DNA of 64,000 nt, from assembly GCA_016212085.1 (NCBI GenBank), contig JACRHL010000003.1, positions 62,001-126,000 on the forward strand, written 5' to 3'. Origin of the DNA: Nitrospirota bacterium. Its GTDB lineage: Bacteria; Nitrospirota; JACRHL01. The notes beneath the pieces are model-generated. The model was not told the DNA's origin. It saw only the letters and a list, made by a program, of their open reading frames with translations, and did no database searches. Both the position numbers and the translations under genes were made by a program. Below are positions 24,699 through 30,579 of the stretch, piece after piece (the stretch's first letter is position 1; every line of letters starts with the position of its first letter).

Positions 24699-25979
24699 TC
24701 ATGAGTTGGGACCGCCGCACTCCACGCCCCGCGCCTCCGCCACCTGCGCGAACGTTTTCCCGTCGTCCTCCAGCACCGCCACCTTTCCCGTCGCCTCCTG
24801 CCAGCGGCGAATGGCCACGTCCACGAACGTCGGCTGGATCTCCATGGCCCGCACCTTCCGGTGCAGCCGCTCCCCGGCGATGAGCTGGGAGCCGGAGCCG
24901 GAGAACGGCTCGTAGCAGACCTCCCCGGGGTCCGTGTGTTGGCGCATCGGGATCGCGAAAATTTCGAGGGGCTTCTGGGTCGGGTGCTCGTTGCCGATGG
25001 GCCGCGGCGCCCCTTCCCAGTCCAGGCTCCAGACGCTGGTCACCTGGTGGGTGTTGTCGCCCTTGTGGGGTGGCTTGTGGCCCTGGCGCCAGCCCATGAG
25101 GCACGGCTCGTGCTTCCAGGGATAGCAGCTGTAGGTCATGGTCGCGATCGGCTTCACCCACACGATCTGCTGGTGGTTCAGCACCCCCAGGTCGGTCCAG
25201 ATGCGCTCGATCAGCGCCGCCCGCTTGTGGGCGTGCCAGCAGTACCAGGCGGCGTTCTCCCGGCAGACCCGGAGCCCGTTCTCGAACACGCCACGCAGGA
25301 AACCCTCGGCGTCCTTGATGTCGATCTCCCGGTAGACGTCGCTCCAGTCCTTGCCTTCCCTCGGCCGGTCCGCGCCCGTGTAGTCGATGATGTAGGGGGG
25401 ATCGGTGGAGAACAGCGCCGGCTTTTCCCCGGCCATCAGGCGGTCCACGTCCTCCGGCTTGGTGCTGTCGCCGCACAGCAGGCGGTGGTCGCCCAGGATC
25501 CAGAGGTCGCCGGGGCGGGAGACGGGAACCTCCGGCGGCTCGGGAACCCCGTCGTCGCCAACTTGGCTTTCCTGCCCATCGACCGCCTCGCCCAGCAGGC
25601 GGGACAGTTCCTCGTCGGCGAATCCGGTCAGGCCCAGGTCGAAGTGCTCGGCGTCCAGGCCGGAGAGTTCGATGCGCAGCAGGCCCTCGTCCCACTCGGC
25701 GCCCTCGTGCAGCCGGTTGTCGGCCAGGCGGTAGGCGCGCACCTGATTCGGGGTCAGCCCCTCGGCCACGTGCACCGGCACCTCGTCCAGCCCCAGCACC
25801 TTCGCCGCCTCGTAGCGGGTGTGGCCCACGACGATGGTCATTTCGCTGTCGACGACGATGGGCTGGCGCCAGCCGAACTCCCGGATGGACGCGGCCACCT
25901 TGTCCACCGCGGCCTTGTTCTTCCTGGGGTTCCCGGGATACGGGCGCACCTCGGCGATGGGTCTGTTCTCGACCTTCAT
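24699..25979 (-). CDS. ParB-domain DNA methyltransferase (DPPY, beta class)
   Basis: A 426-residue protein. Residues 1-90 form a ParB/Srx domain (VRPYPGNPRKN, VGHTRYEAAKVLG), and the rest is a methyltransferase with DPPYIIDYTG (motif IV, about 185) before YEPFSGSGS (motif I, about 370), the beta-class order; N6-adenine or N4-cytosine is likely. Such ParB-MTase fusions are common in phages and protect phage DNA from host restriction (family knowledge). The ATG at 25979 is used since longer forms start at TTG. It converges with the HEPN gene, 22 bases apart. Confidence 0.85.
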   Translation of the reverse strand: MKVENRPIAEVRPYPGNPRKNKAAVDKVAASIREFGWRQPIVVDSEMTIVVGHTRYEAAKVLGLDEVPVHVAEGLTPNQVRAYRLADNRLHEGAEWDEGLLRIELSGLDAEHFDLGLTGFADEELSRLLGEAVDGQESQVGDDGVPEPPEVPVSRPGDLWILGDHRLLCGDSTKPEDVDRLMAGEKPALFSTDPPYIIDYTGADRPREGKDWSDVYREIDIKDAEGFLRGVFENGLRVCRENAAWYCWHAHKRAALIERIWTDLGVLNHQQIVWVKPIATMTYSCYPWKHEPCLMGWRQGHKPPHKGDNTHQVTSVWSLDWEGAPRPIGNEHPTQKPLEIFAIPMRQHTDPGEVCYEPFSGSGSQLIAGERLHRKVRAMEIQPTFVDVAIRRWQEATGKVAVLEDDGKTFAQVAEARGVECGGPNS

Positions 25980-26093
25980 GGGGTTCCCAAAACGAAACGA
26001 AGTCGGATTTTTCGGCCTGGCGCTGGCGATATTTCGCGCCGCGGCGCTCTCGCGGGCTTTCAAGGCCCGGAAGTACCTTGAAACATCAAGGCG

Positions 26094-26666
26094 TTACGAT
26101 ACGGACCTCAGCGCGACCCGCAGCGCACGCTCGAATTCGATCGGCCAGCGCTGCCGGGCCGTGTTCAGCATCTCCCGTCGCACCTCCTCGGAGATGAACA
26201 CCCGGGGGACGCTCGGGCCGGCGATGCCCTTGAGCGGGCCGCGTGCCTTGCTCGTACGCGCCGCCACGATCAACTTGCCGCTCTTGGGGCCCTTGCCGAT
26301 GAACGTGCCCTTGTAGACCTTGCGCTGCCCCCACGCCTTGGCACTCACGCCCGCCTGGCGGCGGAAGGCGCCGGGCACCCGCTTGGCCCCGGCCACGAAC
26401 TCGATCAGGTTGATGCCGCTGCGCTTGGCCCGGATCACCGCGGTCAGGTTCGAGCGGCGCGCCTTCACCGCGATCACCACGGCCTCCCGCACCCGCTTCT
26501 GCTTGAGGGACGTGATCCCCGAGATGGCCTTCACGCCCCGGCTGCGCACCGTGTCCGCCACCCGGTTGATGGCCATGGACGCCGCCTTGGGCACGGCCTT
26601 CTTCCTGAGGCCGGTCAGCCACCGCTCCGTGCCACGCACGTCGGCCCGAACGTCCAGACCGATCAC
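26094..26666 (-). CDS. Minor tail protein Z-like
   Basis: A 190-residue basic protein: LDVRADVRGTERWLTGLRKKAVPKAASMAINRVADTV... ends WPIEFERALRVALRS. This is the prophage minor tail protein Z pattern (N-terminal amphipathic helix with KA-rich cluster, central KGTFIGKG strand). In lambda gpZ helps join tail and head. Here it sits far from the other tail genes, between lysis and terminase. A GTG start at 26666 overlaps the stop of the preceding gene (GTGA). Confidence 0.65.
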   Translation of the reverse strand: MIGLDVRADVRGTERWLTGLRKKAVPKAASMAINRVADTVRSRGVKAISGITSLKQKRVREAVVIAVKARRSNLTAVIRAKRSGINLIEFVAGAKRVPGAFRRQAGVSAKAWGQRKVYKGTFIGKGPKSGKLIVAARTSKARGPLKGIAGPSVPRVFISEEVRREMLNTARQRWPIEFERALRVALRSVS

Positions 26667-27211
26667 GCCGCCACGTAGCCGCGCTCGGCCATGGCCCCGT
26701 CCAACTTCTCCAGGGCGGAGACCATGGTCTTGCGCAGGCGGGCCATGATCGGCTGGCGGGTGTCGCGCACCGCGCGCTTCGACTTGCCCAAGTTGGTGGC
26801 CCACTCGGCGTTCGACTGGTGCGGCTCGCCCACGAAGCGCCGCACCGTGTCCTCCACGAACGCCCGGCCGTAGCTGTAATACCCGGCCACCTGGAGCGCC
26901 ACCTTCTCGATGGCCTGCTTCTTCGCCGCCTCCAGCGCCGGGGAGTTGGGAACCAGGAAGCACGCCGCCACCAGGTCGCGCTCCGTGGGCGTGAGCGATT
27001 CGCACCGTTCGGCCGCGCGCATGATCCACGCCGCCTGGGCGTGCTTCTCGATCGGCGACAGGCCGGGAAAGCGCGGGGTGCGCATCGGGGCCCGCTCGTG
27101 CTCCTCCTTGCGGGAGGTGATGGGCCGCTCGTACACCCCCAGGCCGGCGATGCCGTGGGCCCAACTCAATGCGGAGTGGGCGGAGTGGAACGGGGCGCTC
27201 TCGGCGATCAT
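26663..27211 (-). CDS. Phage protein of unknown function (helical, 182 aa)
   Basis: Starts MIAESAPFHSAHSALSWAHG at 27211, one base into the stop of the small membrane protein gene (ATGA-type overlap). Mostly helical with Arg/Lys-rich C-terminus (KSKRAVRDTRQPIMARLRK). Its position between lysis and packaging genes is where late antiterminators often sit in lambdoid phages, but no zinc motif or Q signature is seen. Its 5' end is duplicated in the tandem repeat upstream. Function not recognised. Confidence 0.5.
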   Translation of the reverse strand: MIAESAPFHSAHSALSWAHGIAGLGVYERPITSRKEEHERAPMRTPRFPGLSPIEKHAQAAWIMRAAERCESLTPTERDLVAACFLVPNSPALEAAKKQAIEKVALQVAGYYSYGRAFVEDTVRRFVGEPHQSNAEWATNLGKSKRAVRDTRQPIMARLRKTMVSALEKLDGAMAERGYVAA

Positions 27212-27351
27212 TTCGTGTCCCGCTTCTGCCCGAACACCGCCCACTCGATGCGCAGCAGGCGCCGGTCGAAGCGCCACATGATCGCCAGCAGGGCGATGGT
27301 GGCCACGTCGCCCCCGGCCGAGAGCAGTTGCAGAATGCCGGTGTCGATCAC
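27208..27351 (-). CDS. Small membrane protein of lysis region, copy 2 (47 aa)
   Basis: GTG start at 27351. The product begins VIDTGILQLLSAGGDV, has a hydrophobic helix VATIALLAIMW, then a basic amphipathic stretch RFDRRLLRIEW and ends QKRDTK. One membrane segment with a basic cytoplasmic tail fits a holin-like, antiholin or spanin-accessory protein. The stop overlaps the ATG of the next gene. Downstream copy of a tandem pair. Confidence 0.6.
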   Translation of the reverse strand: MIDTGILQLLSAGGDVATIALLAIMWRFDRRLLRIEWAVFGQKRDTK

Positions 27352-27446
27352 GTCAGCCGATCCGCTTGTTCGCCCAGGCCGGCGATGCCGTGGGCCCAGC
27401 GCAGCGCCGAGTGGGCGGAGTGGAACGGGGCGCTCTCGGCGATCAT
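27348..27446 (-). pseudogene. Truncated 5' copy of the following phage gene (32 codons)
   Basis: Starts MIAESAPFHSAHSALRWAHG, same as the N-terminus of the gene at 26663-27211 except one residue, then leaves homology and stops after GEQADRLT. It was created by the 235-bp tandem duplication, whose end cut this copy short. Its stop overlaps the GTG of the next membrane ORF, so it may still serve to couple translation. Confidence 0.75.
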
Positions 27447-27586
27447 TTCGTGTCCCGCTTCTGCCCGAACACCGCCCACTCGATCCGCAGCAGCCGCCGG
27501 TCGAAGCGCCACATGATCACCAGCAGGGCGATCGTGGCGACATCCCCTCCGGCGGAGAGCAGCTGCAGGAGCCCCGAGTCGATCAC
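27443..27586 (-). CDS. Small membrane protein of lysis region, copy 1 (47 aa)
   Basis: Same length and plan as the copy at 27208-27351: VIDSGLLQLLSAGGDV, hydrophobic VATIALLVIMW, basic RFDRRLLRIEW, end QKRDTK. Only a few residues differ (D-S-G-L for D-T-G-I, V for A). The GTG lies directly after the holin-like gene's stop. Retained reading frames in both copies suggest both are translated. Confidence 0.6.
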   Translation of the reverse strand: MIDSGLLQLLSAGGDVATIALLVIMWRFDRRLLRIEWAVFGQKRDTK

Positions 27587-27587
27587 G

Positions 27588-27896
27588 TCAGCCGATCCGC
27601 TTGCTGGCGGTGATCCGGCCCCACACGCCCACCAGGGCGCCGCCGAACACGGTCAGGTTCAGCAGGCCGTCGATCAGCGCCGCCTGCTCCGACTCGCCGA
27701 TGTCCACGCCGAAGGCCATCTTCAGCCCGAAGGCCAGCGTCGCCACCATCGGCCCGAGCACGCCCCGGCTCTGCCACCACGCCTTGGTTCCGTTCATCGT
27801 CCTGTGCTCCCTGCCCTTGGAAAACCATTTGCGGATCAGCCCGGCTCCGGCGGCCCGGGCGGCCCAGCGCAACGCCGCCAGCAACAGGGGGTTCAC
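27588..27896 (-). CDS. Holin-like membrane protein
   Basis: A 102-residue protein with an N-terminal amphipathic region, a hydrophobic GPMVATLAFGLKMAFGV segment (about 49-65) and a second ALIDGLLNLTVFGGALVGVWG (about 73-93). Two transmembrane segments and the place directly after the muramidase gene point to a holin (class II-like). The first part (MNPLLLAALRWAARAAGAG) may be a third hydrophobic helix. Start overlaps the muramidase stop by 4 bases. Confidence 0.6.
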   Translation of the reverse strand: MNPLLLAALRWAARAAGAGLIRKWFSKGREHRTMNGTKAWWQSRGVLGPMVATLAFGLKMAFGVDIGESEQAALIDGLLNLTVFGGALVGVWGRITASKRIG

Positions 27897-28399
27897 GCCC
27901 CCACCAGCTCCTTCGGGAACGCCACGGCGCGCCGCACCAGCCCCTTGAGCAGGCCGTCGTAGCCGCGCGCGATGTGGTGCTCCACCACCTGCGCCAGGAA
28001 CGCGTTCAGCAGCAGGCCGGGCTCGGCGGTGGTGTTCACCGCGTCGCGCGTGACCGGGCCGACGATGCCGTCCACGGTCAGGCAGCCGCCGGTGGCGTTC
28101 ACGGCCCGCTGCAGGTAGCGGCCGGCGTCCCCCGGGCCGATGTTCACGACGGTGGAGAAGTAGTGCGCCCTCAACGGGGCGTATTCGATCCGGTCGCAGT
28201 AGTAGGGCAGCCAGTAGTCCCGGCGGTAGATGCCCCGGGCCTCGTCCTCGGTCAGCGCACGGATATCGAGGTGCGGATACTGCCGCTTCGAGATCCCGAA
28301 CTTGGTCTCGCCGCCCGGATCGATGGGGCTGTCGGAGTAGCCGCCCTCCAGCCGGAGGACGAAGGCGACAGCCGCCTCGAATGCATCACGGTCAACCAT
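27893..28399 (-). CDS. Endolysin, GH108 N-acetylmuramidase
   Basis: A 168-residue protein. The N-terminus carries LRLEGGYSDSPIDPGGETKFGIS, the GH108 signature, with catalytic Glu in LEGGY; a C-terminal peptidoglycan-binding-like part follows (GCLTVDGIVGPVTRDAVN). It cleaves glycan bonds of the cell wall at lysis. The ATG at 28399 is used: a longer form would translate a repeat-rich leader. No signal peptide, so it depends on the holin downstream. Confidence 0.88.
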   Translation of the reverse strand: MVDRDAFEAAVAFVLRLEGGYSDSPIDPGGETKFGISKRQYPHLDIRALTEDEARGIYRRDYWLPYYCDRIEYAPLRAHYFSTVVNIGPGDAGRYLQRAVNATGGCLTVDGIVGPVTRDAVNTTAEPGLLLNAFLAQVVEHHIARGYDGLLKGLVRRAVAFPKELVGA

Positions 28400-28442
28400 G
28401 GCACAGATGGTGACAGGGGTACGGGGGGCTGAAAAGGGGCAC

Positions 28443-28490
28443 TTGTGCCAGTTGCGCTTTCGCTTGTGCCAGTTGCGCCAGTTGCGCTTT
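28443..28490. repeat. Short direct repeats upstream of the endolysin gene
   Basis: CCAGTTGCG occurs at 28448, 28469 and 28478, and TTGTGCCAGTTGCG occurs twice 21 bases apart. They lie between the HTH gene and the muramidase start, in the right place for a repressor or activator array controlling lysis. Function unknown. Confidence 0.5.
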
Positions 28491-28742
28491 TCACCGGTCC
28501 GATTCGGCCGCAATCAGGCGTACCAGCTCGTCGTGGGAGATGAACCGGTCCCTCCCTTCCCGGGCCATGGCGATGTGGCTCGGGTGGTCCGCGGGCAGCT
28601 CCGTGCGCTGCCGGATCCATTCGCGGGAGTAACCCAACACCTGGGCCACGGTTCCGGTCTTGTAGCGGCCGCGGCGCGGGAGACCGAGGCGGTTCAGCAT
28701 CCGCTCCAGGTACGCCTCCGCGTCTGTTACCCTAACCGACAT
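28491..28742 (-). CDS. Small helix-turn-helix-like phage regulator
   Basis: An 83-residue protein: SVRVTDAEAYLERMLNRLG, then YKTGTVAQVLGYSREWIRQR, which reads as a helix-turn-helix/MerR-like DNA-binding helix pair, and a C-terminal RDRFISHDELVRLIAAE. It may control the lysis cluster through the repeats just downstream (inference). Divergent from hicA with a 75-base shared region. The ATG at 28742 has a GGAGG site. Confidence 0.5.
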   Translation of the reverse strand: MSVRVTDAEAYLERMLNRLGLPRRGRYKTGTVAQVLGYSREWIRQRTELPADHPSHIAMAREGRDRFISHDELVRLIAAESDR

Positions 28743-28782
28743 GTCTGCCTCCTTCCTGTTGCACTTCTTCTTTGAGCCGAAC

Positions 28783-28817
28783 TTGCCAGCGGTGTCATTT
28801 TGTGGCACCATCCACCT
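28783..28817 (+). promoter_or_regulatory. Putative hicAB operator/promoter resembling that of higBA
   Basis: TTGCCA (28783-28788) is followed by an imperfect palindrome GGTGTCA-N5-TGGCACC (28791-28809) and a GTG start at 28818. The layout, including the distance from TTGCCA to the start codon (29-30 bases) and a TTTTG centre, matches the higBA promoter at 23290. The -10 (CACCAT) is poor, so the promoter is uncertain; the operator is more credible. Confidence 0.4.
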
Positions 28818-29075
28818 GTGAAGCGGAAACACTGCAAGACGCTGGAGGCCGTTTTCTCCCGGCCCACCAGCGCCAACATCCGCTGGGCGGACATCGAGGC
28901 GTTACTGGTCAGCCTGGGCGCCGAGATTGAACAGCGCGAAGGCTCCCGCGTCGCGGTGGTTTTCCCGGACCAGCCGCCCGCCGTGTTCCACCGGCCCCAT
29001 CCATCGCCGATGACGGATAAAGGGGCCGTGGCGGCTGTCCGAAACTGGCTTGAGGCGATGGGACACAAACCGTGA
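28818..29075 (+). CDS. hicA: HicA-family toxin
   Basis: An 85-residue protein of the HicA dsRBD-like fold (ADIEALLVSLGAEIEQREGSRVAVV..., then HRPHPSPMTDKGAVAAVRNWLEAMG). HicA toxins cut mRNA. In the classic family the catalytic His follows GS; here the residue is Arg (GSRV), as in a known subfamily, so activity may use His in VFHRPH. GTG at 28818 chosen from the operator spacing; an upstream ATG at 28800 is possible. HicB follows with overlap. Confidence 0.85.
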   Translation: MKRKHCKTLEAVFSRPTSANIRWADIEALLVSLGAEIEQREGSRVAVVFPDQPPAVFHRPHPSPMTDKGAVAAVRNWLEAMGHKP

Positions 29076-29083
29076 GGCATGAG

Positions 29084-29434
29084 ATGGCCACGACCATGAA
29101 ATTCGAGGACTACGTCGCCACGATCGAGTTCGATCCCGAGATCGACATGTTCCACGGCAGCGTCGTCAACCTCAGCAGCCCGGTGACCTTCTACGGCAAG
29201 TCGGTCGAGGAGTTGCGCCAGGAGTTCACCCAGTCGATCAAGACCTACCTGGAAGTCTGCCAGGAACGTGGTATCGAGCCGGAAAAGCCGTTCTCGGGCC
29301 GGTTTAATCTCCGCATGACCCCGGAGTGCCACCGGGCCCTTGCCCTGGCGGCAGCTCGGCACGGCAAGAGCCTGAACGCATTTGCCCTGGAGGTTCTGGA
29401 AAGCGCGATCGACGACTCGGAGGTCGCGGCGTAG
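29084..29434 (+). CDS. hicB: HicB-family antitoxin with Arc/HicB C-terminal domain
   Basis: A 116-residue protein with an N-terminal RNase H-like HicB fold (YVATIEFDPEIDMFHGSVV, then VTFYGKSVEELRQEF) and a ribbon-helix-helix type C-terminus (RFNLRMTPECHRALALAAAR, ALEVLESA). It binds HicA and the operator. The ATG at 29084 follows GAGG at good spacing; a GTG at 29072 overlaps the hicA stop and is the alternative. Confidence 0.88.
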   Translation: MATTMKFEDYVATIEFDPEIDMFHGSVVNLSSPVTFYGKSVEELRQEFTQSIKTYLEVCQERGIEPEKPFSGRFNLRMTPECHRALALAAARHGKSLNAFALEVLESAIDDSEVAA

Positions 29435-29740
29435 GTGAGCAAGAAAAACCTCCCTCCCGTTCACCCGGGGGAGGTGCTGAACCTGGACTTCCTGGAGCCG
29501 ATGGGCATCACGCCGTACCGCCTTGCAAAGGACATCGGCGTCACGCCCTCGCGGATCCACGCGATCGTCCACGGTGAGCGCGCGATCACCGCCGAGACCG
29601 CCCTGAAACTGGCCCGCTACTTCGGCGTGGACCCGGTCTCGTGGATGAACCTCCAGACCCGCTACGACCTGGACGTCGCCCAGGACGCCCTGGAGGGAAC
29701 GCTCGAGGACATCAAGCCGCACGAACCGGTGGCGGCGTAG
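29435..29740 (+). CDS. Orphan HigA-type (VapI-like) antitoxin
   Basis: A 101-residue XRE protein: HPGEVLNLDFLEPMGITPYR, LAKDIGVTPSRIHAIVHGERA (HTH), then ALKLARYFGVDPVSWMNLQ. This is the HigA/GraA antitoxin family. GTG directly follows the HicB stop (zero spacing), so it is translated from the hicAB message. No HigB-type toxin is next to it. It could add a second DNA-binding layer to the operon or guard against HigB toxins from elsewhere (inference). Confidence 0.8.
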   Translation: MSKKNLPPVHPGEVLNLDFLEPMGITPYRLAKDIGVTPSRIHAIVHGERAITAETALKLARYFGVDPVSWMNLQTRYDLDVAQDALEGTLEDIKPHEPVAA

Positions 29741-29772
29741 GGGGGCGTCGCCGGGCGATGGGTGCCGAGGGG

Positions 29773-30261
29773 TCATCCCTCTCCCTCCATCCCATGGGTC
29801 TCCATCGCCCACAGCAGCAGGGCGATGGCGTCCGCCTCGTTGTCGTCCGTGGGTGCAAAGCCCCGGGCCCGCACGGCCGCGATCACCTGTTCCTTGCCGG
29901 CGTTGCCCTTGCCGGTGGCGTGCCGCTTGATCGTCCCCACGGGCACCCCCTGGTAGGGCACGCCGCGCAGTTCGCACCAGGCTGTGAGTTGGCCCAAGAA
30001 CCCGCCATAGGCGTGGGCCGCGTCCACGCCGGCGTGGCGGCGCACCTCCTCGAAGTAGATGGCGCCCGGGCGGCCCGCCAGCAGCTCGATCTCGGCGAGC
30101 CAGCGCTTGAACCTCAGGAAGCGCATCCCGCCCCCTTCGAAGCGCCCAGGCCGGAACGATTCGGTGCCGCTGGTGACGGCGCCGTCGCCGGACCGCAGCG
30201 CCCAGCCGGTGGTGGTGCCGAGGTCGAGGGCAAGGGTGGTGGTCGTCCGTTTCCCGGTCAT
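29773..30261 (-). CDS. RuvC-like Holliday junction resolvase
   Basis: A 162-residue RNase H-fold protein: TTLALDLGTTTGWALRS (first Asp near residue 10-12), IYFEEVRRH (Glu), and DDNEADAIALLLW near the end (Asp pair). The acidic set matches RuvC-type crossover resolvases of phages, which trim branched DNA before packaging. A GGAGGTGGG ribosome site precedes the ATG at 30261. The long leader upstream contains the hairpin and repeat array at 30323-30567. Confidence 0.8.
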   Translation of the reverse strand: MTGKRTTTTLALDLGTTTGWALRSGDGAVTSGTESFRPGRFEGGGMRFLRFKRWLAEIELLAGRPGAIYFEEVRRHAGVDAAHAYGGFLGQLTAWCELRGVPYQGVPVGTIKRHATGKGNAGKEQVIAAVRARGFAPTDDNEADAIALLLWAMETHGMEGEG

Positions 30262-30322
30262 GAGCCCACCTCCACCATCGGCGTCCCATCCAAACCGACC
30301 CGGGGGAACCCCGTCACGGGAG

Positions 30323-30366
30323 TGGAGGGTGCCACCCGTAGGGGGCACCCTCCACCCCGTAGGGGT
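30323..30366. other. Strong GC-rich hairpins in the intergenic region before the resolvase
   Basis: TGGAGGGTGCC (30323-30333) pairs perfectly with GGCACCCTCCA (30344-30354), and the 10-base loop has a further CCC/GGG pairing. A second small hairpin, CCCC-GTA-GGGG, follows at 30355-30365. No T-run is attached on either strand, so it is not a standard intrinsic terminator; it could stall transcription or shape an origin. Confidence 0.6.
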
Positions 30367-30430
30367 GGGAGTCTGCAGTGCATTCTGGAATTGGGGGGTA
30401 AACCTTGGCTCGACGCGGGCTTATGCGCAG

Positions 30431-30567
30431 TTGGCAATTGCGGCAACGCCAGATGGCATTGCCAACTGCCATCTGGTGCAACCGATTGTTTTTCTTGCAT
30501 TCTAGTTGGCAAAGGCATTGCCATCTGGCCCAGATGGCAAAACCTCGACAAAGTGTTTGCCATCTGA
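30431..30567. repeat. Array of TGCCATCTGG repeats, iteron- or operator-like (317-base noncoding region)
   Basis: The 10-mer TGCCATCTGG or its complement CCAGATGGCA occurs at 30449, 30467, 30519 and 30530, with a variant TGCCATCTGA at 30558, five sites in both orientations. TTGGCAA or its complement occurs at 30431, 30459 and 30506. This lies directly downstream of the primase-helicase gene, in an AT-richer noncoding stretch, so a replication origin bound by the phage initiator, or a repressor-operator array, are the two best readings. The region 30262-30579 holds no gene. Confidence 0.7.
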
Positions 30568-30579
30568 CCAGTTAACCGG

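Larger units (their letters stand above)
27138..27603. repeat. Tandem duplication, period 235 bp, in the lysis region
   Basis: Segments 27138-27368 and 27373-27603 are near-identical copies offset by exactly 235 bp. Each holds a 47-codon membrane protein gene and the first part of the next gene. The copies have diverged at scattered, mostly third-codon positions, so the duplication is not very recent and both membrane ORFs have stayed open. Confidence 0.9.

Noticed and set aside
26041-26093. Longer ParB-methyltransferase start at 26063
   Set aside because: That codon is TTG and the extra 28 residues are low complexity; the ATG at 25979 matches a ParB-domain N-terminus.
29435-29740. HigBA pair formed with a nearby HigB
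   Set aside because: The only HigB in the window (23325-23627) already has its own HigA, and no toxin ORF lies next to this gene.
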